Assembly (NCBI RefSeq): GCF_030151805.1
Contig: NZ_JASLCN010000168.1
Span: 1-14,449, forward strand
Reading direction: 5' to 3'
DNA from: Fluviicola sp.
Lineage (GTDB): Bacteria; Bacteroidota; Bacteroidia; Flavobacteriales_D; Crocinitomicaceae
Length of the DNA: 14,449 nucleotides
The position numbers and the translations under genes were made by a program. Shown one piece after another: positions 6,640 to 13,166 of this stretch; position 1 is the first letter of the stretch; every line of letters starts with the position of its first letter. The notes below the pieces were generated by a model. The model was not told the DNA's origin. It searched no databases and was given only the letters and a program-made list of their open reading frames with translations.

Positions 6640-7404
6640 ATGTCAATCACAAAAGAATCTGAATTAACCGGAATGCAGGAAGCAAGTAAGGCTGTAGCAG
6701 AGACATTAAGACAAATGATCCATTACGCGCAGCCCGGAATGAGTACGAAAGAACTCGATGAATACGGTGCGCAGGTTTTGGCAGGTTTCGGTGCAAAATC
6801 AGCTCCTTATCTGACCTATGGTTTTCCGGGATGGACTTGTATCAGCGTAAACAACGAATTTTGTCACGGAATTCCTTCAAACAAACGCATCTTGCAAGAA
6901 GGAGATTTGGTCAATATTGATGTTTCGGCTGAATTGAATGGCTTTTGGGCAGATAATGGCGGCTCGTTTGTATTGGGTGAAGATCGCTACGGACATCAAA
7001 AATTGGTGGATGCTTCGAAAGAAATTCTACAGAAAACGATTGATAGCATTCGCGGCGGAGTTAAAATAGCGGATATTGGACATTTGATGGAATCTGAAGC
7101 CCGCAAAAGAGGATATAAAGTGATCAGAAACCTGGGCGGACATGGAATTGGAAGAAGTCTGCACGAAGAACCGGATGAATTGCTCAATTATAAAAACAGG
7201 TTTGATCAAAGACGTTTTAAGCGAAATTCAGTTGTAGCAATCGAAACCTTTATATCAACCACATCAACCTATGCTGATACGCTGAATGACGGCTGGACCA
7301 TGGTTGGAAACAAAGGTGGATTTATGGCGCAGCACGAACATACGATTCTAATTACTGACGGAAAACCGCTTATCCTGACGGAAGCCAACCAAATTCTAAA
7401 ATAA
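6640..7404 (+). CDS. map: Type I methionine aminopeptidase (M24 family)
   Basis: The 254-residue protein removes the N-terminal Met from new proteins in the cytoplasm using two metal ions. All five expected ligands are present: Asp94 (VNIDVS), Asp105 (FWADNG), His168 (GGHGIG), Glu202 (AIETF) and Glu233 (QHEHT). His76 in CHGIP and His175 in RSLHEEP also match conserved positions. There is no N-terminal zinc-finger or SH3-type extension, so it is the short bacterial form. The second Asp lies in G-F-W-A-D-N-G rather than the E. coli-like H-G-D-T, a variant seen in a separate group of bacterial enzymes. Ribosomal genes are not adjacent, so this may be a second map copy in the genome. The ATG at 6640 gives a natural start after an A-rich leader. 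Confidence 0.95.
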   Translation: MSITKESELTGMQEASKAVAETLRQMIHYAQPGMSTKELDEYGAQVLAGFGAKSAPYLTYGFPGWTCISVNNEFCHGIPSNKRILQEGDLVNIDVSAELNGFWADNGGSFVLGEDRYGHQKLVDASKEILQKTIDSIRGGVKIADIGHLMESEARKRGYKVIRNLGGHGIGRSLHEEPDELLNYKNRFDQRRFKRNSVVAIETFISTTSTYADTLNDGWTMVGNKGGFMAQHEHTILITDGKPLILTEANQILK

Positions 7405-7471
7405 AAACAGTCGCATTTTTTCTTTACTGAAAGCCTTGTAATGCCTTGTTAAAGAGTGTTTAAGGACTTGC

Positions 7472-7502
7472 TTGTTTTTTTAACTGAATATTTGTTTTTT
7501 TA
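7472..7502. repeat. Two exact copies of TTGTTTTTTTA, 20 bp apart
   Basis: TTGTTTTTTTA occurs at 7472-7482 and again at 7492-7502. The copies repeat on the same face of the helix (20 bp, about two turns). The second overlaps the -33 element of the promoter for the MarR gene. They could be UP-like AT-rich boosters or binding sites for a regulator; the low complexity makes chance possible. The gap 7405-7539 otherwise holds a 10-base-spaced repeat of GCCTTGT (7433-7449) and nothing else I recognise. Confidence 0.4.
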
Positions 7503-7523
7503 CATGTTTTTAATTTATCTTTG
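7491..7523 (+). promoter_or_regulatory. Bacteroidetes-type promoter for the MarR/membrane-protein operon
   Basis: TTTG at 7491-7494 and TATCTTTG at 7516-7523, with a 21-base spacer, match the Bacteroidetes consensus TTTG-N19-21-TAnnTTTG fully. Initiation would be near 7530, leaving a very short leader before the ATG at 7540. This is the clearest promoter in the window. Confidence 0.7.
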
Positions 7524-7539
7524 TCACTAAGATATTTAG

Positions 7540-8019
7540 ATGATGAGTGAAAAATTAGACAATCAGATTATCCAGCAATTCAGATTATCCAGCCGGGAGT
7601 ATTCGGATGCTTCAATTTTCATGCATGAAACAATTGCCCGCAAGGCAGGACTTACAGGTTCTGATCATAAATACCTGGGACTGATTCTTCAGCATAAAGA
7701 ATTGACGGCGGGCGACCTCTCAAAACTTACCGGGTTGACAACAGGAGCGGTAACCGGTTTGATTGACCGCCTGGAAAAAAAGAAATTACTCAAAAGACAG
7801 TTTACTAAGAACGATAGACGGAAAGTACTCATTGTGCCAAATGTGGAAAACAGCATGAAGTTATTAGAGCCGCTTTTTAGTGAATTGCAACAGAAAACAT
7901 TGGAGCTTATAGCTTCTTTTTCGATCACGGAAATACAAACAATTGAGCGGTATTTTACAGAAGCAACCGCCATTATGAAAGAGGTAACACAAAGCATAAA
8001 CACAGAACAAAATGATTAA
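7540..8019 (+). CDS. MarR-family transcriptional regulator
   Basis: The 159-residue protein has the MarR layout. A helical dimer region lies at each end, and a winged helix-turn-helix spans about residues 45-110: HKYLGLILQHKELTAGDLSKL, then TGLTTGAVTGLIDRLEKKKLL (recognition helix), then the wing KRQFTKNDRRKVLIV with the Asp-Arg-Arg typical of the family. MarR proteins are usually dimeric repressors released by small aromatic or phenolic ligands. There are two adjacent ATG codons (7540 and 7543); either may be used. It lies directly behind a strong-looking promoter, and its last codons overlap the next gene, so it probably regulates its own operon, which would affect the membrane protein. The ligand cannot be told from sequence. 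Confidence 0.93.
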   Translation: MMSEKLDNQIIQQFRLSSREYSDASIFMHETIARKAGLTGSDHKYLGLILQHKELTAGDLSKLTGLTTGAVTGLIDRLEKKKLLKRQFTKNDRRKVLIVPNVENSMKLLEPLFSELQQKTLELIASFSITEIQTIERYFTEATAIMKEVTQSINTEQND

Positions 8020-8524
8020 AATGGAAAATATAACCACAAGCTATTTGACGAGAGCTGAGATATGGCTTTGTATCACCACATTAATTTACTTTTTAATGAA
8101 TGGAGCACAGATTTTTGAAACGCTGGTTTTTGTTCCTAAATGGGTAAATTCTCCGCCTGATAATTTCGGTCTTCTATCGGATGGGCGCGGAGCGAGTTTA
8201 AAAGTGTTTTGGATTGTTTTTCATTCATTGCATGAGATTACATTCATACTTGCAATCATCTTCTGCTGGAAAATTGCCCCTGTCAAAAACTGGCTTCTGA
8301 TTTTGTTTGCGGTTCATTTTGTTGTCAGGGTTTGGACACTTTCATATTTTGCACCCAATATTATCGACTTTCAGAAAGTTGCCGAAACTCCTTCACTTGC
8401 AAAAGATTTGGTGAACAGGACTTCGCTTTGGCAAACACTCAATTATGTCAGAGTTTCGATTTTTATTGCAGTTTCAATTGCATTGATTCCTTTGTGTGTC
8501 AGGTTGTTTAGCTTGAAACATTAA
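8012..8524 (+). CDS. Four-TM membrane protein, possibly DUF1772-like, co-operonic with MarR
   Basis: The protein has 170 residues with four hydrophobic segments at about 17-38 (WLCITTLIYFLMNGAQIFETLVFV), 66-86 (FWIVFHSLHEITFILAIIFCW), 92-113 (NWLLILFAVHFVVRVWTLSYF) and 146-166 (VSIFIAVSIALIPLCVRLF). Polar loops include a PPDNFGLLSDGRG segment. The layout, with a His-containing second helix and NGAQIFE in the first, recalls DUF1772-type small integral membrane proteins, but I cannot confirm the family. The ATG at 8012 overlaps the MarR stop by 8 bases; a second ATG at 8021 is also possible. The overlap suggests translational coupling with the regulator, so this is the likely target of that MarR protein. 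Its transport or enzymatic role is unknown. Confidence 0.82.
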   Translation: MIKMENITTSYLTRAEIWLCITTLIYFLMNGAQIFETLVFVPKWVNSPPDNFGLLSDGRGASLKVFWIVFHSLHEITFILAIIFCWKIAPVKNWLLILFAVHFVVRVWTLSYFAPNIIDFQKVAETPSLAKDLVNRTSLWQTLNYVRVSIFIAVSIALIPLCVRLFSLKH

Positions 8525-8556
8525 AAGCCAAAATCGGTGATTATTTTTCCGGACCC

Positions 8557-8577
8557 CTGACATAAGGTTGTCACTGT
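8557..8577. promoter_or_regulatory. Candidate operator, copy B (TGACATAAGGTTGTCA core)
   Basis: The core at 8558-8573 is a perfect 5-bp inverted repeat (TGACA-N6-TGTCA). It shares 17 of 21 positions with copy A at 2090-2110. It ends 12 bases before a TAGCTTTG -7 element and covers the place where a -33 element would be, for which no TTG is present at normal spacing. That position suits an activator, or a repressor that blocks the polymerase. The regulator is not in this window. Confidence 0.55.
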
Positions 8578-8584
8578 GCCATTT

Positions 8585-8592
8585 TAGCTTTG
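8585..8592 (+). promoter_or_regulatory. Candidate -7 element TAGCTTTG for the GyrI-like gene
   Basis: The eight bases match TAnnTTTG exactly. The nearest upstream TTG leaves only a 14-base spacer, so the -33 part looks absent or replaced by the operator just upstream. Transcription would start near 8599, 17 bases before the ATG. Confidence 0.45.
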
Positions 8593-8615
8593 TGAGGTAT
8601 TCTAAAAAGTAAACA

Positions 8616-9077
8616 ATGGAAAAAGTAAATCTGGAGTCTTTTAAAGTAATCGGCATTTCGGTAAGAACTACCAATGAAAACAACCGGGCTGCAACAGAAA
8701 TTGCAGATTTATGGGGAAGGTTTATGACTGAAGGAGTGATGGAAGCCATTCCAAACAAAATGGACAACACGGTGTATTCGATCTACACTGAGTATGAAAG
8801 CGATCATACGAAACCATACACGACCATATTGGGCTGCAAAGTAGAAAACCTGGACAAAATCCCGGCCGGAATGATTGGGAAATCAGTAGCAGGCGGAAGT
8901 TATGTGAAATTCTCTGCTAAAGGAGATTTGGTGCAAGGATTGATTGTGAATAAATGGGGCGAAATTTGGGAAATGGATTTAAACAGAGCATTCACCGCAG
9001 ACTTCGAAGTTTTCGGAGAAAAGGCTCAAAACCCGGCAGACGCTGAGATCGATTTTTTAATTGCAGTAAGAGATTGA
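8616..9077 (+). CDS. GyrI-like / effector-binding-domain protein
   Basis: The 153-residue protein resembles the stand-alone AraC effector-binding (GyrI-like, SOUL/BacT-type) fold. It begins FKVIGISVRTTNEN, has a helix with IADLWGRFMTEGV, then strands TVYSIYTEYESD and TILGCKVENLDKIPAGM, then GGSYVKFSAKGDL, and ends with AEIDFLIAVRD. There is no DNA-binding domain, signal peptide or TM segment. Such proteins bind small hydrophobic or cationic ligands, and E. coli GyrI binds DNA gyrase; which applies here is unknown. The operator and -7 element directly upstream suggest regulated expression. The SDR-like gene follows after 41 bases and may be in the same transcript. Confidence 0.88.
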   Translation: MEKVNLESFKVIGISVRTTNENNRAATEIADLWGRFMTEGVMEAIPNKMDNTVYSIYTEYESDHTKPYTTILGCKVENLDKIPAGMIGKSVAGGSYVKFSAKGDLVQGLIVNKWGEIWEMDLNRAFTADFEVFGEKAQNPADAEIDFLIAVRD

Positions 9078-9118
9078 TGAGAAATTTAGTGCTAATTTAA
9101 AAGTCAAAATAGCATCAA

Positions 9119-9856
9119 ATGACAACATTGGTCGTCGGGGCAAGCGGAGCGACAGGAAAATTGCTGGTAGAACAGTTATTGAAATCCGGACAAAGAGTTA
9201 AAGTCATTGTCCGTTCAGAGAGCGCGATTCCGGATCATTGGAGTCACAGCGATCAGCTGGAAATTCTGCAAGGAAACATTGCTGAAATTCCTGTTGAAAA
9301 ACTGTCTGAGTACCTTCGCGATTACGGGGCAGTAGCTTGCTGCCTGGGACATAATATGAGTTTGAAAGGTATTTATGGAAAACCACGAAAACTGGTGAGA
9401 GATTCAGTGAGTTTGTTATGCAGAGCAATTGAGAAGAACGCACCGGAAAAGCCCGTGAAATTCGTATTGATGAACACGGCAGGCAATCGAAACAGGGATT
9501 TGAATGAACCAATTTCAGTTGGTGAACGAATTGTAACCGTATTGCTGCGCTTATTATTGCCGCCACATCCGGACAATGAACAGGCCGCGGATTATTTGAG
9601 AACTGAAGTCGGGCAGAATAATCCGTTTGTTGAATGGGCGGCTGTTCGTCCGGATACTTTGATCGACGAAGGAAATGTAACAGAATATTCCCTGCATCCA
9701 TCTCCTGTGAGAAGTGCTTTGTTCAGCCCGGGAAAAACCAGCCGGATCAACGTTGCAAACCTGATGTCGCGGCTCATAACGGATGAAAATCTGTGGATCA
9801 ATTGGAAAGGACAAATGCCGGTGATTTATAACCAAATGATTGATTCCGGTAAATAA
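9119..9856 (+). CDS. NAD(P)-binding atypical short-chain dehydrogenase / NmrA-like protein
   Basis: The 245-residue protein begins MTTLVVGASGATGKLLVEQL, a Rossmann fold with the glycine motif G7-A-S-G10-A-T-G13 typical of extended or atypical SDR proteins. Arg32 at the end of strand 2 (VKVIVRS) suggests a preference for NADP. LEILQGNI matches the usual strand before the adenine-ring contact, and KFVLMNTAGN is the strand-4/5 region. The normal SDR Tyr-x-x-x-Lys active site is not obvious (DYLRTEV lies near that place), so it may be a sensor or a non-classical reductase. It is cytoplasmic. It follows the GyrI-like gene by 41 bases and probably shares its promoter, which hints at a joint response to a reactive or toxic compound. 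Confidence 0.88.
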   Translation: MTTLVVGASGATGKLLVEQLLKSGQRVKVIVRSESAIPDHWSHSDQLEILQGNIAEIPVEKLSEYLRDYGAVACCLGHNMSLKGIYGKPRKLVRDSVSLLCRAIEKNAPEKPVKFVLMNTAGNRNRDLNEPISVGERIVTVLLRLLLPPHPDNEQAADYLRTEVGQNNPFVEWAAVRPDTLIDEGNVTEYSLHPSPVRSALFSPGKTSRINVANLMSRLITDENLWINWKGQMPVIYNQMIDSGK

Positions 9857-9905
9857 ATGCCGCTTTCAAGCAAAAACAACTCATATCTAAAAAAAATAGT
9901 CAATC

Positions 9906-10274
9906 ATGCTTGAAGAACTTCAACACTATTATTTGAATAAAACAGAACCAAACAAAAGCTGTTTGCTGGCTTTGAGAAGTCTTATTCTTGAGCAGGATCC
10001 GGATGTTACCGAAACCCGGAAATGGGGAATGCCATGTTTCTGCTATCGGAAAAAGATGTTTTGTTATTTGTGGACTGACAAAAAAACTGATCAACCATAC
10101 ATTTTGATGGTAGAAGGAAAATACCTGGATCATCCGGAGCTGGAAGAAGGAGATCGTTCAAGAATGAAGATTCTCAGAGTAGATCCGGGTAAAGATTTAC
10201 CGGTTGAGCTTATTGAGACGATTTTACAAAAAGCACTGGATTTGTACCGGACAGGAATTATCAAAATCAAATAG
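9906..10274 (+). CDS. DUF1801 (YdhG-like) protein
   Basis: The 122-residue protein fits the DUF1801/YdhG-like fold: RSLILEQDPDVTETRKWGMPCFCYRKKMFCYLW, then the conserved HPELEEGDRSRMKILRVDPGKDLPVELI, and the C-terminal helix ILQKALDLYRTGI. Proteins of this fold are small and cytoplasmic, with no settled biochemical role. The cysteines of the CFCY segment are the only unusual feature. The ATG at 9906 lies 49 bases after the SDR-like gene, so it may be the third gene of that transcript. A second, distant member of the same family follows at 10402. Confidence 0.88.
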   Translation: MLEELQHYYLNKTEPNKSCLLALRSLILEQDPDVTETRKWGMPCFCYRKKMFCYLWTDKKTDQPYILMVEGKYLDHPELEEGDRSRMKILRVDPGKDLPVELIETILQKALDLYRTGIIKIK

Positions 10275-10401
10275 ATTGCGAACTGTTGATTAAATCAGAA
10301 ACCATAAAATGAATCTGGTGAGTATACGACATGAAGTCCGATACATTGCGTCTCCACAATATCCAGGAGCTTTTGTTATCTTTAATTAAAAAGAGAATCA
10401 A

Positions 10402-10791
10402 ATGAACCCGGATATTCAAGCATACAACCAACTACAAACAGAAGCGAATCAATTGATTTGTGATCTGCTGGCGCATGAAATCTGCAAAGGACTTCCTGAA
10501 GCCGAAAACAAAATCTGGCATGCACATCCTGTTTGGTTCCTGGAGGGAAATCCGGTGGTTGGATACAGCAAATTGAAAAACTGTGTGCGTTTGTTGTTTT
10601 GGAGCGGTCAATCATTTGGTGAAACCGGTCTGAAACCGGAAGGAACTTTTAAAGCAGCAGAATCGCGTTATACGGATGTAGAAGAAGTGAATACCATAGA
10701 TTTGGCGCGTTGGTTGGAAAAAGCACGGGAAATTCAATGGGATTATAAGAACATTGTAAAACGCAAAGGACAATTAGAACGATTAAGATGA
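10402..10791 (+). CDS. DUF1801-family protein, translationally coupled to S41 peptidase gene
   Basis: The 129-residue protein belongs to the same broad family as the gene before it but to a different subgroup. Marks are ENKIWHAHPVWFLEGNPVVGYSKL, VRLLFWSGQSFGETGL, GTFKAAESRYTDVEEV and a final IQWDYKNIVKRKGQ. It has no signal peptide and should stay in the cytoplasm. Its TGA stop overlaps the ATG of the S41 peptidase gene in an ATGA arrangement, so translation of the two is probably linked. The 127-base upstream gap contains TATCTTTA (10377-10384), one base off the -7 consensus, but without a properly spaced TTG. The function is unknown. Confidence 0.88.
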   Translation: MNPDIQAYNQLQTEANQLICDLLAHEICKGLPEAENKIWHAHPVWFLEGNPVVGYSKLKNCVRLLFWSGQSFGETGLKPEGTFKAAESRYTDVEEVNTIDLARWLEKAREIQWDYKNIVKRKGQLERLR

Positions 10792-12542
10792 GAAATAACA
10801 CCCTGAAAAGAACACCCGCTATTATTTCCTTTTTGATCCTTTCTTATGCATCATTCGGACAAGCGAAACAGTATTTTTATTTTTCGAAAGCCTGGAACTT
10901 TATCAAGTACTATCACCCTGATTTGGCTACCGGAAAAATAGATGCAGATAGTTTATTTCTGGCAAACATTCAACGAATCAATTCCAAACAAACCTGCGAT
11001 GAGGTAATAGCCGTTTTGATAGCAGATTTGAGTAAACCTACTTCACTGAAGAAACAGTTTGTTTCCAAAGAAACGGATTTATTGAAGCAGAATCAGGATT
11101 TTGGGTGGTACGAAAAGAATTCCGAAATATCAAAAAAAACAAGGGCAACACTTCGTACTATTTATGACAACCGATTCACGGGTGAGGATCATTTTTACCT
11201 GACAAAGCAAGGTTGGGAAAGTGAGCTTCCCAACGAGAAGAAATATGAATTCAAGAAAGAGGAAAATCTGCCATTAGCCTATCGCTTGTTGACTTTTGCC
11301 AAAATACAGGGAGTAGTGGATTATTTGTATCCTTACAAATACTTGATGAGTAATCCATTTGACCGATTCGGGATGGAAAAACTGCCGCAATTAATTGAAT
11401 GTAACACCAGGAAGGAATTGGAGGAAATTATCGCTCGTCTTATTTCAACTTTGGAAGACACGCATGCTTTCCGGTTTTACGAGCAACTGAAATTTAAAAA
11501 AGAACTTTTTCACAGTACATATTATCCTCCGTTCGATTACCAGGTATTCAACGATTACATCCTGGTCATGAATCTCATTTCACCGGAATTATGTACTAAA
11601 GCATCACTTCAAGTTGGAGACCGTATTTATATGGTAAACAATCAAAAAGTTTCTGAATTGATAGCGGATAAGAGCAAATTGCTTTCCAGCTCTAATCAAA
11701 CGTTGTTGATCCACAAATTATCAGCTTACCTTAGTAATATTGTTTGGAACAATGACTCACCAGTCAATACATTCAGAGTCGGTTCGAATGGAAAAGAACG
11801 GGATTGTGTGATTGAATTTATTTCTGTCACAAACAAAAGTCAGGTGGCTGAAATCAATGATTATTTTCAAAAGAAGCAACAATCGCAGAAAACCCCGGAA
11901 GCTGAAAAGAAAGACTTTGCCTATTTCAAGATCAATCATATTTATCACCTGGTGGATACAATCAGTGACGATAAGGAAATAGACAGAATCATGGATTCGG
12001 TACTGGAAGACGCAGCATCTAAAAAAGCAATTGTTTTTGACATGCGGGGCTACCCGGATTGGGGCGGATTTGTGCATACATACATTTACAAATACTTTGC
12101 TGAAAAGGATAATTACTATCACAGAATTTACTTCCCGAATCCGGAGAATATCGGAACCTGGTTATACAATGGAGCTGCAAAGGAGTATTTTCCCGATATT
12201 CCCGGAAAAACCAGGCATAGCTACGCGGGCAAAGTGTTCATCTTGGTGAATCCGGAAACGTTGAGTGCCAGTGAGTTTTACACGATGAATCTGCAATATG
12301 TTTTTCCGGGTGCGGTAACAATCGGGCAAACAACAGCGGGCGCAGACGGAAATGTCAAAACCATGAATTTGCCGGGAGGTTACGAGTTATCTTTTACCGG
12401 ATTAGGTGTGTTTTATCCAAATGGAGATCTGACGCAAAAAGTGGGTGTTAGAATCACAGAATCCATCAACTATACGGACGAGGATGTGATACTTGGACGA
12501 GATAAAGAAATGGATAAAGTAATCGAGTTGTTGGAGAAATAG
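10788..12542 (+). CDS. Secreted S41-family serine peptidase
   Basis: The protein has 584 residues. A signal peptide (about 1-26, ending SYASFGQ) precedes a helical domain with KAWNFIKYYHPDLATGKIDADS, a hallmark of one Bacteroidetes S41 group. His226 in LEDTHAF is the candidate catalytic His. A PDZ-like segment follows (SLQVGDRIYMVNNQKV, about 275-290). The C-terminal S41 domain has KAIVFDMRGYPDWGG and NPETLSASEF, where Ser493 or Ser495 would be the nucleophile, then VTIGQTTAGADG. The Lys of the CtpA-type TFGKG is replaced (TAGADG), so it is tricorn/S41B-like and not a Ser-Lys protease. It probably works in the periplasm or at the cell surface on unknown peptides. The ATG overlaps the stop of the DUF1801 gene. 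Confidence 0.92.
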   Translation: MRNNTLKRTPAIISFLILSYASFGQAKQYFYFSKAWNFIKYYHPDLATGKIDADSLFLANIQRINSKQTCDEVIAVLIADLSKPTSLKKQFVSKETDLLKQNQDFGWYEKNSEISKKTRATLRTIYDNRFTGEDHFYLTKQGWESELPNEKKYEFKKEENLPLAYRLLTFAKIQGVVDYLYPYKYLMSNPFDRFGMEKLPQLIECNTRKELEEIIARLISTLEDTHAFRFYEQLKFKKELFHSTYYPPFDYQVFNDYILVMNLISPELCTKASLQVGDRIYMVNNQKVSELIADKSKLLSSSNQTLLIHKLSAYLSNIVWNNDSPVNTFRVGSNGKERDCVIEFISVTNKSQVAEINDYFQKKQQSQKTPEAEKKDFAYFKINHIYHLVDTISDDKEIDRIMDSVLEDAASKKAIVFDMRGYPDWGGFVHTYIYKYFAEKDNYYHRIYFPNPENIGTWLYNGAAKEYFPDIPGKTRHSYAGKVFILVNPETLSASEFYTMNLQYVFPGAVTIGQTTAGADGNVKTMNLPGGYELSFTGLGVFYPNGDLTQKVGVRITESINYTDEDVILGRDKEMDKVIELLEK

Positions 12543-12609
12543 TAGAAGAAAGTAATTTTACGTGGTACAATGATGCAGCTGATCCTGTATTTACCAAAAA
12601 TCGCTAAGA

Positions 12610-12948
12610 ATGGAACCAAATGAATCCAATGAGTTGGAGCAATACCTGGGAAAGGAAATGTTGCTTCTGAAATCTAAAAGAAGTATTGTAAACAAAGCCA
12701 GCCGGGATTTTGGATTTTCAAAAGAGGAAGTTGAGACACATTATGTATCTGCCAGATCCAAAATAAGAAAATCGGCAGGTAAAAGAGGATGGACTTATTT
12801 GTTACTCGGTTCTATCTTTTTGGGTGTCGGATTGTTCGGAACCTTATCAAACACAGGATTCATTTTTTATGGAGCAATACTTGGAGGAACAGCATTTTTG
12901 ATCACAGCAATCGGATTATTTATGTTATCTGTCAAAAAGCACGTATAA
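12610..12948 (+). CDS. Small two-TM membrane protein of unknown function
   Basis: The protein has 112 residues. Residues 1-59 are polar and helical (LEQYLGKEMLLLKSKRSIVNKASRDFGFSKEEVETHYVSAR), with a basic patch just before the membrane. Two hydrophobic segments follow, at about 61-81 (WTYLLLGSIFLGVGLFGTL) and about 86-107 (GFIFYGAILGGTAFLITAIGLFML), and a short tail SVKKHV. Both ends should be cytoplasmic. The Gly-rich hairpin may self-associate. It lies 67 bases after the peptidase gene. A TTG (12531-12533) and TAATTTTA (12553-12560), 19 bases apart, form a weak promoter candidate inside and after the peptidase's last codons. I do not recognise the family. Confidence 0.75.
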   Translation: MEPNESNELEQYLGKEMLLLKSKRSIVNKASRDFGFSKEEVETHYVSARSKIRKSAGKRGWTYLLLGSIFLGVGLFGTLSNTGFIFYGAILGGTAFLITAIGLFMLSVKKHV

Positions 12949-12955
12949 ATCCAGG

Positions 12956-13091
12956 GACACTAATGTCGTTGCCTTTCTTTGACATTGTTCCATTTTATCG
13001 TATACGTTTTCGTACAATACTTATTTTTATTTACTAAAAATGAATTCCCACCGATTATAAACGGGTTCTACCGATAATCAATGATCCCGTT
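12956..13091. repeat. Intergenic region with several small inverted repeats
   Basis: The 218-base gap before the beta-lactamase-family gene has more symmetry than the other gaps. GACA-N4-TGTC lies at 12956-12967. CGTATACG is at 12999-13006, leading into TACG-TTTT-CGTA (13003-13014). GATTAT-N15-ATAATC is at 13053-13079, interleaved with AACGGG (13060-13065) / CCCGTT (13085-13090). CCGATTATAA and CCGATAATCA (13051 and 13071) also make an imperfect direct repeat 20 bp apart. None is followed by a T-run. These may be operators for the downstream gene, or chance. Confidence 0.35.
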
Positions 13092-13130
13092 CGATGGAAT
13101 AAATTACGGGTCAGATTCTTTTAAGCGTCG

Positions 13131-13138
13131 TATTTTTG
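13131..13138 (+). promoter_or_regulatory. Candidate -7 element TATTTTTG for the beta-lactamase-family gene
   Basis: The bases match TAnnTTTG and lie 28 bases before the ATG at 13167. No TTG sits at the expected 17-23 base distance upstream, so the -33 part is weak or absent. Confidence 0.4.
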
Positions 13139-13166
13139 CTAAAAGAACTCATAAAACTCATTGATT

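Noticed and set aside
7433..7449. GCCTTGT repeated at a 10-base interval after map
   Set aside because: Two 7-base copies are easily explained by chance; no link to a promoter or terminator.
9204..9701. 165-residue frame on the - strand opposite the SDR-like gene
   Set aside because: It is a shadow of a gene with an obvious Rossmann motif; no domain is seen in the antisense product.
10377..10384. TATCTTTA as a promoter for the second DUF1801 gene
   Set aside because: One mismatch to the consensus and the nearest TTG is 28 bases away, outside the usual spacing.
11757..12122. 121-residue frame on the - strand opposite the S41 peptidase gene
   Set aside because: It has a hydrophobic antisense composition inside a strongly supported coding region.
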